Shown: positions 17,879 through 26,747, counted from the stretch's first letter. The stretch is 64,000 bases of DNA from BOG-1184 sp049514575 (GCA_049514575.1 JBEKUX010000007.1:62001-126000); one strand, 5' to 3'. The notes: generated by a model from the sequence alone, not told the origin. A program made the numbers and translations.

Positions 17879-19573
17879 ATGAATAAAAAACAGGGCGCAT
17901 TGCAGGACACGGAACTCCACAGGCTTAACCGGACGCTCAGGGCGCTCAGCAACAGCAGCCAGGCAATGATGCATGCCGAAAATGAACAGGAATTTTTGAA
18001 AAAAGTTTGCAGGATCGTTGTGGCGGACTGCGGCCATAAAATGGTGTGGATAGGTTTTGCCGAAGAAGACGAAGGTAAAAAAGTCAGGCCTGTCGCCCAT
18101 GCGGGTTTTGAAGAGGGATACTGCGAAACGCTTAACATCACCTGGGCGGACACGGAACGGGGCCGCGGACCAACGGGCACGGCCATACGAACGGGAAAAC
18201 CGAGCATCTGCAGAAACATGCTCATCGATCCCGTCTTTGCGCCCTGGCGCGAACAGGCGCTGAAACGCGGGTACGCATCCTCGATCGTTCTTCCCCTTTT
18301 GGCAGGAAACAAGGCCTTCGGTGCAATAAATATTTATTCGAAGGAGGCGGATCCGTTTTCAGAAGATGAAGTCGCCCTGCTTACCGAACTGGCCGGCGAC
18401 ATTTCCTATGGAATAATGGCGCTCCGGGCGCGCAGCGCCCGCGACAAAGCGGAAAAAAAGTTGCGCGAGGAGCGCAACTTCAGCGATGCCGTGATCCAGA
18501 CCACGGGCGGGCTCATCGTGGGCCTTGACAAGGAAGGACGCATACAGCTTTTCAACAGCGCATGCGAAAAGGTTACCGGTTATACGTTCAAAGAGGTCAA
18601 GGGCCGGCCATTCTGGGACTTCCTGCTGATTCCCGAAGAACGAGAGCCGGTCAAGAAAGTTTTTGCCGGGATCATGGACGGTTCCGTCACTGCGGAGATG
18701 GAATTCGAGAATTATTGGGTGACAAGAGACGGCTCGCTGCGCTGGATCAAATGGGCGAATTCGGCGCTCAAAGATGAGACAGGTAAAGTATCGCTTGTCA
18801 TCGGCACCGGCATCGATATCACGGAACAGACCATGGGCCGCAGGAAAATCGAAGAGCTCAACGGGTATCTCACCAAAAGGGCGGCTGAACTTGCCGGGAT
18901 AAACAAGGATCTCGAAGCGATTTCAAATACGGTGACCCACGGTCTGCAAAAGCCTGTAAGTGTCCTGCGCGAACACAGCCGCAGGCTTCTCGACGATTAC
19001 GGCGAAACCCTCGATAAAAAAGGAAAAGAACTGCTCCGGTCGCTCGATGACGGCGTTGGGCGTATGGAGCGGATCATTGAAAAAGTTCTTACTCTTTCGC
19101 ATATCACGCACAAGGAGCTGTGGTTCCAGCCCGTGGACCTGAGCGCCCACGCCGCAGAGGTCTTGCAGGAACTGCAGGAAAAAGAGTCTGCCCGCCGGGT
19201 CGAAATCGTGGTCCAGAAAAAATTAAAGGCGCGTGCCGACAAGGCGCTCATACGGCAGGCGCTCGAAAACCTTCTGGAAAATGCATGGAAATTCACTCGG
19301 GAACGCACGGACGCGCGGATCGAGTTCGGCATGCAGACTGACAACGGAGAACCGGTCTACTATGTCCGTGATAACGGCGTCGGATTCGATATGAAGGAAG
19401 CCGAAGGGGTCTTTTCCACGTTCCCGAGAATTAATACCGGCGGTGAATTCCTGGATGTGGGAACAGGCCTCGCAATCGTAGAGCGCATCATCCGGCGCCA
19501 CAACGGCACGGTATGGGCAGAATCGGAAAAGAAAAAAGGCACTTCCGTTTACTTCAAACTGCCTTCACACTGA
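17879..19573 (+). CDS. Soluble histidine kinase (GAF-PAS-HisKA-HATPase)
   Basis: A 564-residue cytoplasmic kinase. Residues about 30-180 are a GAF domain (MVWIGFAEEDEG, IVLPLLAGNKAFGAINIY), 195-320 a PAS domain ending GIDITEQTM, and 340-560 the kinase core. The H-box reads THGLQKPV with His354; the usual Asp after the His is replaced by Gly, which is less common and may alter phosphatase activity. The ATPase N-box (LLENAWKF), VRDNGVGF and GTGLAIVERI are present. The 3' end overlaps the convergent GGDEF gene by 20 bp. No response regulator is adjacent. Confidence 0.9.
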   Translation: MNKKQGALQDTELHRLNRTLRALSNSSQAMMHAENEQEFLKKVCRIVVADCGHKMVWIGFAEEDEGKKVRPVAHAGFEEGYCETLNITWADTERGRGPTGTAIRTGKPSICRNMLIDPVFAPWREQALKRGYASSIVLPLLAGNKAFGAINIYSKEADPFSEDEVALLTELAGDISYGIMALRARSARDKAEKKLREERNFSDAVIQTTGGLIVGLDKEGRIQLFNSACEKVTGYTFKEVKGRPFWDFLLIPEEREPVKKVFAGIMDGSVTAEMEFENYWVTRDGSLRWIKWANSALKDETGKVSLVIGTGIDITEQTMGRRKIEELNGYLTKRAAELAGINKDLEAISNTVTHGLQKPVSVLREHSRRLLDDYGETLDKKGKELLRSLDDGVGRMERIIEKVLTLSHITHKELWFQPVDLSAHAAEVLQELQEKESARRVEIVVQKKLKARADKALIRQALENLLENAWKFTRERTDARIEFGMQTDNGEPVYYVRDNGVGFDMKEAEGVFSTFPRINTGGEFLDVGTGLAIVERIIRRHNGTVWAESEKKKGTSVYFKLPSH

Positions 19574-20459
19574 CTTCCACCCGGTTTTTCCCTTTTCTTT
19601 TCGCTTCGTAAAGGGCTGCATCAGCCTTTTCGACGAGTTCTTTTGAGGTGTGGATGTCCCTGTCGCAAGAGGCCACGCCTATAGATATGGTGACCTTCCT
19701 GCCGCCGGGCATGCCTTGCTCCACTTTCCATCGCAGCCTTTCGGCGAGAATGCCGGCCTCCCTGATGTCGGTTGACGGCATGATCACCACGAACTCCTCG
19801 CCGCCGTAACGGCAGCAGATGTCCGAATCGCGTGTCTCGGTTTTAAAGGCCCCGGCCAGAGCGGCAAGGATCCTGTCGCCCTCAACATGGCCGTACCGGT
19901 CGTTGATCTCCTTGAAATTATCGATGTCGATCATCATGATCGAGACAATGGTGCCGTACCGTTCGAAGCGGCTGAGCTCCATTTCGATCCGCTGGTAGCA
20001 CGTGGTGTGGTTGAAAAGCCGCGTCAGGCCGTCACGAAGCGTCAGCTGGACGATCGCGGTCATGCGGGTCTCGTCGATGAGCGTGGGTGACTGCAGTTCG
20101 CCGGTCAGGTTCGAAAGATAATCCAGCGCGGCGACCGCTATCCGGATGTTCCTTTTCATGGTAAACGACATCTCATACTTGTGCTTCAGGAGCTGGTTCC
20201 ACAGGTTTTCCGCGACCGCGGGCGGGAAAAACTGATGGGTAATCGCATAGAGAAGGTCGGAGTAGTATTTGTCGGCGCGACTTTTTTTGAAATCGTCGAT
20301 AAGCGTTTTTTCCGATTCTGTCAACTGCCGGTCCCCGGCAAGGGCGGACACCAGATCGAGCGTGAGTGCGTTGTCCGCGACAAGCCCATCCAGCCGCTCG
20401 ATTTCAGTCTCTTCCCCCGGTGTAGCAGGGAGATCAGCAGGAATGTCCATAATTGTCAT
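19554..20459 (-). CDS. Diguanylate cyclase (GGDEF domain)
   Basis: A 301-residue protein that makes cyclic-di-GMP. The C-terminal domain has the active site CRYGGEEFVVIMPS (GGEEF at 219-223) and an inhibitory I-site RDSD at 210-213, five residues upstream, so product feedback is expected. The substrate region LTRLFNHTT and IDIDNFKEIND are intact. The first 130 residues are helical with no named domain and no membrane helix. It lies 21 bp downstream of the 20481-20705 gene and may be the last member of the operon that starts at 21073, which would place a cyclase under the sigma-54-like promoter at 21136-21150. Confidence 0.93.
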   Translation of the reverse strand: MTIMDIPADLPATPGEETEIERLDGLVADNALTLDLVSALAGDRQLTESEKTLIDDFKKSRADKYYSDLLYAITHQFFPPAVAENLWNQLLKHKYEMSFTMKRNIRIAVAALDYLSNLTGELQSPTLIDETRMTAIVQLTLRDGLTRLFNHTTCYQRIEMELSRFERYGTIVSIMMIDIDNFKEINDRYGHVEGDRILAALAGAFKTETRDSDICCRYGGEEFVVIMPSTDIREAGILAERLRWKVEQGMPGGRKVTISIGVASCDRDIHTSKELVEKADAALYEAKRKGKNRVEVSVKAV

Positions 20460-20480
20460 GTCTTTTTCCGTAGCTGCAAC

Positions 20481-20705
20481 CTATTCTACAACCTCAACCC
20501 TGGCCATGTCAATCCATGTTAGTTTATGAAATTGATCGGCGATCAGGAACTCCGTCGTATCGGGCGTAACGCGGATCGCATAAGCCCGTGAATGATACTC
20601 CTCATCGGTCCTGATGTGCACGCGCAGGGATACCTGGCACAGCAAAGGCCGCCTGGGCTGTTTGAGTTTTGGTCTCAGTAAAGAGAACGCGCCTATTTTT
20701 AACAT
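20481..20705 (-). CDS. Hypothetical 74-residue protein
   Basis: The start at 20705 is supported by GAGGAAACA immediately upstream. The sequence is basic at the N-terminus (LLRPKLKQPRRPLLCQ) and rich in beta-prone residues after that (VSLRVHIR, YAIRVTPDTTEFLIAD). I do not recognise a family. It sits 27 bp after a ferredoxin gene and 21 bp before the diguanylate cyclase gene, so co-transcription with both is likely. Confidence 0.6.
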   Translation of the reverse strand: MLKIGAFSLLRPKLKQPRRPLLCQVSLRVHIRTDEEYHSRAYAIRVTPDTTEFLIADQFHKLTWIDMARVEVVE

Positions 20706-20732
20706 TGTTTCCTCGCTTTTCAGTCCTGCTCA

Positions 20733-20936
20733 TCAAGCGTTAACGCGGTTTAACACCATGATGGCTTCCATAGGACACAGCTCCACGGTTTGAGCGCAGA
20801 AATCCTCGGCGCCATCGGGCACGGTTTCCGCAACAACGCACGCCTTGCCATCACGGGTCATGGCAAACACCTCAGGGCAGATGCCGGCGCACAGGCCGCA
20901 CCCGATACATTTTTTATTGTCAATTATTACATTCAT
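20733..20936 (-). CDS. Small [4Fe-4S] ferredoxin (Fd1)
   Basis: A 67-residue ferredoxin. The cluster motif KKCIGCGLCAGICP gives three Cys ligands, and the fourth comes from LCPMEAI near residue 54. Two further Cys (in GICP and DFCAQ) could form the disulfide known from single-cluster ferredoxins. It is a low-potential soluble electron carrier. GAAGGAGAGTGAAG precedes the ATG. It follows a 35-codon DUF1059-like gene by 29 bp. The paralogue at 23344-23535 is intact and the one at 39609-39808 is broken. Confidence 0.93.
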   Translation of the reverse strand: MNVIIDNKKCIGCGLCAGICPEVFAMTRDGKACVVAETVPDGAEDFCAQTVELCPMEAIMVLNRVNA

Positions 20937-20965
20937 TCTTCACTCTCCTTCGCTATATGATACTT

Positions 20966-21073
20966 TTACGCATGTGTGAAAAGCGCATCCTTGATCTCGA
21001 CGCTGTTTTCGCTGCGCGCCTCAAACGAGCATGTGGAGATGCCCAGATCAGAACAACCAAGTGACTTTTTCAT
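20966..21073 (-). CDS. 35-residue DUF1059-like small protein
   Basis: The ORF begins MKKSLGCSDLGISTCSFEA and ends EIKDALFTHA, with AAAGGGG placed before its ATG. The pattern C-x-DLG...C-FEAR...H is that of DUF1059 small proteins, but those run to 55-70 residues while this one stops after the first His. It is either a natural short form or a truncated copy. It is the first gene of an operon with ferredoxin Fd1, downstream of a sigma-54-like promoter. Confidence 0.6.
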   Translation of the reverse strand: MKKSLGCSDLGISTCSFEARSENSVEIKDALFTHA

Positions 21074-21135
21074 ACAGGCCCCTTTCTTTAAATAGTAATT
21101 GAGAGTTGAACCGAGTAAACCCACTCCTGTTAGGA

Positions 21136-21150
21136 GCAATTATCACGCCA
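21136..21150 (-). promoter_or_regulatory. Sigma-54-like promoter for the DUF1059/ferredoxin operon
   Basis: Read on the minus strand: TGGCGTGATAATTGC. The essential GG and GC pairs are 10 bases apart, and TGGC, the G at position 7 and TTGC agree with the TGGCACG-N4-TTGC consensus. Positions 5-6 differ. The start codon is at 21073, leaving a leader of about 50 nt. It lies in the 399-bp gene-free stretch 21074-21472, which otherwise shows only a weaker match at 21377-21391 (CGGAATGTCTTTTGC, plus strand) before the TPR gene. Confidence 0.6.
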
Positions 21151-21472
21151 GTTTAATAACGGTTCAGAAAAAGGAGAGTATTTATATTGGAGGCAAGGCT
21201 GTAGGTCGACTCCGAATTAATAACCATTTCGCGTTTCCTGGTCAATAGTTCCAGCTTTTCGCACTTCTGCAGATGTGATTCGCAAAACCGGTAATCATCT
21301 GACACTCTGATTCGTTTAAACACCTCGCGAAAACGGGCTTTCTACGCGGAATAAGGCCATTTCATGCTGGGATTTTCGGAATGTCTTTTGCGGTATACTT
21401 TGTTCAAACCAAGCACTTCCCTTGCGCTGGCTTAGAATAAACAAACTGTTAAAAAGAACGATTTTGTCCATA

Positions 21473-22231
21473 ATGATGCCTAAGTTTCCGACATTCCTGA
21501 TATTGGTGTTCCTATGCACCCGTGCAATTGCGGAGTTGCCGTGCGGCGCGCTGCTTGATTCGGGCGATACGGCGTATGCGCGCTTCGACAACCGCTCGGC
21601 GCTCGAATGGTTCACAAAAGCATACCGGCAATGCCCGGAGCGATACGATGCGCTCATGAAAATGACCCGCGCTTTCATGGATGCAGGCGAGGACAGGAGC
21701 GATACGGGATCTGGAGCGTTGTACCGTACCGGACTGCGTTATGCCGACACCATGCAAAAGCGTTATCCAGACTCGGCCCAATCCTATTTCCTTAAAGCGG
21801 TCGCTGCAGGGAACTTGTCCCATCTGACGCATGGAAAAGAGCGGCTGGCGCTCGGGCGGATTGCGGATCAAAATGCGGAAAAATCGATCGCCCTTGCGCC
21901 GTCGTTTGCTCCGGAATACGTAGTGCTTGGAATTTATTACCGTGAAATCGCCACTGCCGGCATGTTTCAGTCGATACTGGCCAGCGCCTTCCTCGGAGGA
22001 ATGCCGCACGGAACGCTTGAAGACGCGGAGCGCGCGCTGCGAAAAGCCCTCGACCTTTCGCCCTGCAATGTCGAAGCGCTGCTCGAATATGCCCGGACCG
22101 TTGTCGCAATGGACATTAAAAAGGAAGCAATCACTGCTTTGGAGAAAATGCGATCCTGCCCGAACGCCTGGCACAGCGATGCGAAATTCAAAGAAGAAGG
22201 TCATCGCCTGCTGGAGAAGCTACGTAAGTAA
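21473..22231 (+). CDS. Exported TPR-repeat protein
   Basis: A 252-residue protein with a signal peptide (MMPKFPTFLILVFLCTRAIA). The mature part is helical with TPR-like repeats: ALEWFTKAYRQCPERYDAL, AEKSIALAPSFAPEYVVLG and AERALRKALDLSPCNVEAL. The spacing and the A-x2-G motifs resemble bacterial relatives of the RMDN family. It probably acts in the periplasm as a scaffold. The start at 21473 was chosen because the upstream part of the frame would put charged residues in front of the signal peptide. The 3' end converges on cbpA. Confidence 0.65.
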   Translation: MMPKFPTFLILVFLCTRAIAELPCGALLDSGDTAYARFDNRSALEWFTKAYRQCPERYDALMKMTRAFMDAGEDRSDTGSGALYRTGLRYADTMQKRYPDSAQSYFLKAVAAGNLSHLTHGKERLALGRIADQNAEKSIALAPSFAPEYVVLGIYYREIATAGMFQSILASAFLGGMPHGTLEDAERALRKALDLSPCNVEALLEYARTVVAMDIKKEAITALEKMRSCPNAWHSDAKFKEEGHRLLEKLRK

Positions 22232-22264
22232 TGCAACGGTTTATTTCACGATTATCGCTCCACT

Positions 22265-23191
22265 TTATTTGCGCAATGCAGAAAGTTTTCTGAACAAGTC
22301 GATTTCCTGTTGAGAAAGATGTTCCGGCATCTGGATGTCGACCGTTACGAACAGGTCGCCGAACTCATCCTGCGTACCGAAGACCGGCATGCCGAGCCCG
22401 CGGAGCCTGAGTTCCTTGTGGTTCGGCGTCTCCTTCGGCACATCGACCTTGACCGCGCCTTTCAACGTTTTGACCAGGACTTTCCCGCCCAGCACTGCGG
22501 TATACAATTCCACCGGGATCTCGCGGTGAAGATCGTCACCCTTGCGATGGAATTCCGGGTCCGGTGCGATCCTGACTGTGAGGTAGAGATCGCCGTTGGG
22601 GCCGCCGCCCCATCCGGCCATCCCCTTTCCGGTGACCCGCAACACCTTTTGGTCGGCGATGCCTCTGGGAACAGCCACCTTGATCGTCTGGTCGTCGATC
22701 TGGATAAGCCGCGTAGTCCCATGGTAGGCTTCTTCCAGCGAAATCGTGGTCTCGGCATTGAGGTCTTCGCCCTGGACGGCAGCACTCCTTCTTCCCCGCC
22801 GCCGTCCGCTGCGCGCTCCAAACAGCAGCTCAAAAAGATCGATGCTGTCATCCCCGGCAAACATCGAGTCGAACTCTTCGCCGCTCATCCGGCGCCCCTG
22901 TCCGCTGCGGCCGGCCGCATACTTCGACCAGTCAAACCCTCCTGCCTGCGAGCCGGATTGCTCGTACTGTTTGAAATCCGCGCCGAACTGATCGTACTTT
23001 TTCCGCTTCTCAGGATCGCTGAGTACTTCATGTGCATCGTTGATATCGGTAAACTTGTTCAGCGCGTCCTTGTCTCCCCTGGCCTTGTCCGGATGATACT
23101 TGAGGGCAAGCTTTCGATATGCCGACTTGATTTCCTCGGTGGTCGCCGTTTGAGGGACCCCCAGCACCTTGTAATAGTCTTTGTAGTTCAT
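22265..23191 (-). CDS. cbpA: DnaJ-class co-chaperone CbpA
   Basis: A 308-residue type B J-protein. The J domain (1-70) has KYHPDKARGDKDAL with the HPD triad that stimulates DnaK ATPase. A linker with basic GRRRGRRSAAVQ follows, then two beta-rich substrate-binding domains; the zinc-finger region of DnaJ is absent. QKVLRVTGKGMAGWGG and ELRLRGLGMPVFG are typical CTD motifs. No CbpM modulator or DnaK gene is adjacent. It could help protein quality control in the surrounding stress region. No strong ribosome site precedes the ATG. Confidence 0.9.
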   Translation of the reverse strand: MNYKDYYKVLGVPQTATTEEIKSAYRKLALKYHPDKARGDKDALNKFTDINDAHEVLSDPEKRKKYDQFGADFKQYEQSGSQAGGFDWSKYAAGRSGQGRRMSGEEFDSMFAGDDSIDLFELLFGARSGRRRGRRSAAVQGEDLNAETTISLEEAYHGTTRLIQIDDQTIKVAVPRGIADQKVLRVTGKGMAGWGGGPNGDLYLTVRIAPDPEFHRKGDDLHREIPVELYTAVLGGKVLVKTLKGAVKVDVPKETPNHKELRLRGLGMPVFGTQDEFGDLFVTVDIQMPEHLSQQEIDLFRKLSALRK

Positions 23192-23343
23192 AGTAGTTTC
23201 AAGTTTGTGTGAAACGATCCGGAAATAATATTTAGGAAGGTTAAAATAATCTATAGACCGAGGGGGCTGTTCATTGATCGTACATTTAGTTAGTGATGGG
23301 AAAGGAAAAGGCTTAAATAATCAAGTTTCAAATTCTGATGCGC

Positions 23344-23535
23344 CTATTCGAAAACCGAAATAGCTTCCACCGGACACTGTTCTTCCGCCTGGCGGCAGGA
23401 AGCGGCCGCGCCGGGAAGTATAAGGTCGGTAATGACCTCAGCATTGCCGTCTTCCGTCATCGCAAATACCTGCGGGCAAAGTTCGACGCACAGGCCGCAG
23501 CCGACGCACTTTTCTTTGTCTACAATCGCAGTCAT
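23344..23535 (-). CDS. Small [4Fe-4S] ferredoxin (Fd2)
   Basis: A 63-residue ferredoxin paralogous to Fd1. EKCVGCGLCVELCP supplies the first ligands, and QCPVEAI near the C-terminus the last. The acidic composition suits interaction with oxidoreductases. AAAGGAA precedes the ATG. It is transcribed divergently from the outer-membrane/cupredoxin pair; a sigma-54-like promoter lies 43 bp upstream (23578-23592). Confidence 0.92.
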   Translation of the reverse strand: MTAIVDKEKCVGCGLCVELCPQVFAMTEDGNAEVITDLILPGAAASCRQAEEQCPVEAISVFE

Positions 23536-23577
23536 ACGGAAATTCCTTTCTCAGGATAGTTATGCTTAAGAGTGTCC

Positions 23578-23592
23578 GCGAATCTTATGCCA
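23578..23592 (-). promoter_or_regulatory. Sigma-54-like promoter for ferredoxin Fd2
   Basis: On the minus strand it reads TGGCATAAGATTCGC, with GG and GC at the correct 10-base separation and two departures from TGGCAC-N5-TTGC. The same 15-mer with one change (TGGCATAACATTCGC) precedes the broken ferredoxin at 39844-39858. That conservation supports a real site. Confidence 0.6.
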
Positions 23593-23695
23593 ATCCCTGC
23601 TATGCTCGACGGGTTGCCTAAATTTTCTCCGATGTCATAACAAAAAGCAAATTCCTGTAAACGACGCGTTTAGTAATGGCCGTCAAAATCCCGCT

Positions 23696-23737
23696 GAATT
23701 TGCGGAAATGAGAGGTAATTCGCAATTTCAGGAAATG
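23696..23737. promoter_or_regulatory. Paired activator-like motifs between divergent promoters
   Basis: AATTTGCGGAAATG (23697-23710) and AATTTCAGGAAATG (23724-23737) are 12/14 identical and start 27 bp apart. The second contains the dyad ATTTC-AG-GAAAT. They lie between the sigma-54-like promoters at 23578 (minus) and 23775 (plus), where enhancer-binding-protein sites would be expected. Confidence 0.5.
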
Positions 23738-23774
23738 CATGCTCCTGTTTGAGGAAAAGATACCCGAATATGTG

Positions 23775-23789
23775 TGGCACTGCTTTTGC
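23775..23789 (+). promoter_or_regulatory. Sigma-54 promoter (exact consensus)
   Basis: TGGCACTGCTTTTGC matches TGGCAC-N5-TTGC exactly and is followed by A. Transcription would start near 23801, about 80 nt before the ATG at 23883. Confidence 0.85.
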
Positions 23790-23882
23790 ATACTTTTACA
23801 GATAAACAGACATTCCAGGAAGAGTACTAACAATTAGATAGAAACTTTTTTTTAAAAACTTTTTTTTCGAAATGGGGCATAG

Positions 23883-24692
23883 ATGAACCACCGTATTCTT
23901 TTTATCTTCGCACTTATTGCAACAGCATCGCCGCTTTTTGCCTATGATCAGTGGAGCCTGCCCAACTTGGACGCGCCCACGGCCATCCTGGCCCCGGCGC
24001 TCGAAGCGCAGTTCCAGCACCAGTTCTGGGGCCGCGCGGGCGGCACGGTGGGGACCAATTATGCGTTACAGCGGTTGTTCGGCCTCGCCGACGGCGCAGA
24101 TGTCGCCATTGGCGCCCGCGCGGTGGTCTGGCGGACCGCCCAGGTATATGTTTCGTACGATAATACGCAACTTTTCAGTTTTTCGCACTACGAATACGCC
24201 GCGGGAGCCGCCTATGCAGTGGCCGTGCCGCAGATTTTCATGCATCTGCAGGGGGACGGACAGATTTTCTCCTATTCCTCGCTCCTCACCTACCCGGAAA
24301 AAAGGAAAACCGGTTATTTCGTGCAGATGTCACTGCAGAACGATCCGATACTCGACCGCGGCAGGTTCCTTGTCGACGGCGGCTATGATTTTGACAAAAA
24401 GAAGTTCGGCCTGGGTATCGGTCTCGATGTGGCAGTATACGGCGACTTCGCGGCTTACGGGGAATTTTTCCCGGTGGTGGACAAAGCGGACCGCGATCTT
24501 CTCCATGCGAACAAACTGTATACTCCCTATTCACTGGGCGTTAAAATGACCACTCCCGGCCACCAGTTCTTCATTTTCATGGGAAATGCCGAGGAAAACG
24601 GTACACGCCATTTGATGCGGGGCGTAGCAGACAAATATATGAGGTTCGGTTTTATGATCAAACGCCTGTGGAGTTTCAAAAAAACGCAGTAA
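23883..24692 (+). CDS. Exported beta-barrel-like protein
   Basis: A 269-residue protein with a signal peptide (MNHRILFIFALIATASPLFA). The mature part alternates polar and aromatic residues (GVKMTTPGHQFFIFMG, VYVSYDNTQLFSFSHYEY) as in outer-membrane barrels, and has no named family motif. GGGG precedes the ATG. It lies 25 bp before the cupredoxin gene and shares its exact sigma-54 promoter, so the pair may act together at the outer membrane. Confidence 0.65.
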   Translation: MNHRILFIFALIATASPLFAYDQWSLPNLDAPTAILAPALEAQFQHQFWGRAGGTVGTNYALQRLFGLADGADVAIGARAVVWRTAQVYVSYDNTQLFSFSHYEYAAGAAYAVAVPQIFMHLQGDGQIFSYSSLLTYPEKRKTGYFVQMSLQNDPILDRGRFLVDGGYDFDKKKFGLGIGLDVAVYGDFAAYGEFFPVVDKADRDLLHANKLYTPYSLGVKMTTPGHQFFIFMGNAEENGTRHLMRGVADKYMRFGFMIKRLWSFKKTQ

Positions 24693-24717
24693 CTCATTTT
24701 TATAAAGGAGGCGGAGT

Positions 24718-25371
24718 ATGGAGAAAAAATGTTTTTGCAGAGGCAGGTTTTTTGCCGGCGCCTTACTGGCGATCATGCTTTTAGCAGGAGAGGATACCTG
24801 GGCGCACACACAGGTGGTCAATTTCGGGGGGTCTCTGGGCCTGGTTTTCTCACCGAGTTCTTTTACCGCCAGGGTCGGAGACACGGTGACATGGGTTGGT
24901 GATTTTACCATGCACACTACCACCTCCACTTCGGTCCCGGCCGGCGCAGCGACATGGAATTTTGGACCCACGAGCGCTACCTCTTTCAGCTATGCTATAA
25001 AAGTGGCCGGGACGTATAATTACGAGTGTGCCATTCATGTCTCACTGGGCATGGTTGGTTCGTTTACAGCAAGCTCGTCCGCGGTCATAGGCATTTCACC
25101 GTCCCCGGCTGTCGAACGGACCGCCATCATAGGCGGGACAGCAACAGGAAAAGCCTATATACGGTTTAATGTCTCCGGCACACGGCAAGTATCGCTGTCC
25201 ATCATGGATCTGCGGGGACGCACCCTGGCAACGATCATGGACCGGACGCTGACTGCCGGCACTTACACGTTACCTCTTGACCGCGCCATACAGTCGAAGG
25301 GCATTTATTATGTCACTATACAGGGTCTCGGAGGAACAGGCCGGGAGGTTTTTCCGGTTTCGATATTATAA
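24718..25371 (+). CDS. Secreted cupredoxin with C-terminal sorting-type domain
   Basis: A 217-residue protein: signal peptide to about residue 32 (ending DTWA), a cupredoxin domain in canonical strand order, then a C-terminal beta domain. VGDTVTWVGDFTMHTTT gives the first His ligand, and YECAIHVSLGM gives Cys, His and Met, so a type 1 copper site is likely. The last 85 residues (SLSIMDLRGRTLA, GIYYVTIQG) look like the type A sorting tail of FCB bacteria. AAAGGAGG precedes the ATG. It presumably carries electrons or binds copper outside the cell. Confidence 0.8.
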   Translation: MEKKCFCRGRFFAGALLAIMLLAGEDTWAHTQVVNFGGSLGLVFSPSSFTARVGDTVTWVGDFTMHTTTSTSVPAGAATWNFGPTSATSFSYAIKVAGTYNYECAIHVSLGMVGSFTASSSAVIGISPSPAVERTAIIGGTATGKAYIRFNVSGTRQVSLSIMDLRGRTLATIMDRTLTAGTYTLPLDRAIQSKGIYYVTIQGLGGTGREVFPVSIL

Positions 25372-25471
25372 TGGAACATTTCCCTCCGCTATGCCGCTCT
25401 CCTGAAATAAGGGTGGTGCAAAGCGGAAAAAACACGTCTTCCGACATCTTCAGGATTGTTCCTCTTTTATA

Positions 25472-25510
25472 GGGGACCGAAAGCTTAAAAGAATTTGCTG
25501 TTCGGTCCCC
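25472..25510. terminator. Bidirectional stem-loop between convergent genes
   Basis: GGGGACCGAA pairs perfectly with TTCGGTCCCC around a 19-nt loop. It lies between the convergent ends of the cupredoxin and transaldolase genes. There is no clean T-run, so strength is uncertain. Confidence 0.6.
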
Positions 25511-25565
25511 TCCTCTGTTTCAGGGGTTGTCCTGAAAAACAAATCAATTTTCCTTTATCCTATTT

Positions 25566-26687
25566 TTAATGCTGTGGCAATGTTGTACCCAAGGTCTTCA
25601 TCAGCTTATCAAACGGCTTGTTGAATTTCTCAACACCCTCGTCCTCAAGCTGCTGCGTAACGGCGTCGATGCTGATGCCCAGTTCCGGCAACCGTTCCAA
25701 TATGCCTTTGGCCTGCTCGACATCGTCTTCAAGCCGGGCGTCCGGAACGCCGTGATCGCGGAAAGCAATTAGGGTTTCAACCGGAATCGTGTTTACCGTG
25801 TCCGGTCCGATGAGCGCCTCGATATATTTAACGTCGCTATAGTCCGGGTTTTTTGTGCCGGTACTGGCCCAGAGGACCCGCTGGACGCGAGCGCCGTTTT
25901 CAGCCAGGTCTTTAAACCGTCCGCCGTTAAATATCTCTTTGTAAATCTGGTACGCCATCTTAGCGCTGGCGACAGCCACCTGCCCGTGCACCTTTCCGGC
26001 GAGGTCGGCCTTATCGCCGCCTAGCGCGATAATTTTTTCCAGCAGCGGATCCACGAGCGTATCGATCCGACTCAAAAAGAAACTGGCCACCGAGGCCACC
26101 TGCTTTACGGATTTCCCCTGCGCCTGGCGCGCTTCGATGCCGGCGATGTAGGCTTCCGCAACCTGCCGGTAACGCGGCAACCCAAAGAGCAAAGTAACGT
26201 TGACGTTGATCCCTTCGCTGGCAAGTTGCTTGATGGCAGGCAGCCCTTCAACCGTAGCCGGGACCTTGATGAAAACATTGGGCCGGTCCAGGGCGGCCCA
26301 CAATCGGCGGGCTTCCTCTATGGTGCCTTTCGTGTCATGCGCCAGATGAGGATTGACCTCAAGGCTGACATACCCATCTTTGCCGTCCATTCTTTCATAA
26401 ACCGGACGGAATTCGTCAGCGGCCATCTGAACATCGCGCTGGGTGAGCGCTTCAAAAATTGCATTAGAACTCTTTCCCTCAAGCGTCATGGACTGCATGT
26501 CCGCATCATAATCATGGCTGTCAATAATCGCCTTCTCAAAGATCGCCGGATTCGAGGTCATTCCGCATAATCCGTCGTCTTCGATCAAACGCCGCAGCTC
26601 GCCGCCGACTATCAGATCACGCCGAATGTAATCCAACCAAAATGACTGCCCAAATGTTCCCAATTGGTTCAAGGGATTGCTTTTCAT
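25566..26687 (-). CDS. tal: Transaldolase
   Basis: A 373-residue transaldolase of the pentose phosphate pathway, which moves dihydroxyacetone units between sugar phosphates through a Schiff base. The active-site Lys is in NVFIKVPATVEG. MTSNPAIFEKAI, VSLEVNPHLAHDT and the late STGTKNPDYSDVKYIEALIG are signatures of the longer transaldolase class. AAAGGAA precedes the ATG. It follows the flavocytochrome gene by 60 bp and probably shares its sigma-54 promoter. Pentose phosphate flux supplies NADPH, which fits a redox-stress operon. Confidence 0.95.
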   Translation of the reverse strand: MKSNPLNQLGTFGQSFWLDYIRRDLIVGGELRRLIEDDGLCGMTSNPAIFEKAIIDSHDYDADMQSMTLEGKSSNAIFEALTQRDVQMAADEFRPVYERMDGKDGYVSLEVNPHLAHDTKGTIEEARRLWAALDRPNVFIKVPATVEGLPAIKQLASEGINVNVTLLFGLPRYRQVAEAYIAGIEARQAQGKSVKQVASVASFFLSRIDTLVDPLLEKIIALGGDKADLAGKVHGQVAVASAKMAYQIYKEIFNGGRFKDLAENGARVQRVLWASTGTKNPDYSDVKYIEALIGPDTVNTIPVETLIAFRDHGVPDARLEDDVEQAKGILERLPELGISIDAVTQQLEDEGVEKFNKPFDKLMKTLGTTLPQH

Positions 26688-26747
26688 GATTTTTATTCCT
26701 TTCTTTAGGGTCCGTTTGTTATGTCCCTTTTGTCTTTTTCAATGAGT

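Noticed and set aside
21377..21391. CGGAATGTCTTTTGC before the TPR gene
   Set aside because: Keeps GG-N10-GC and TTGC but has three other mismatches; not counted among the supported promoters.
22310..23212. Plus-strand ORF opposite cbpA
   Set aside because: The minus strand encodes a clear J domain and CTDs.
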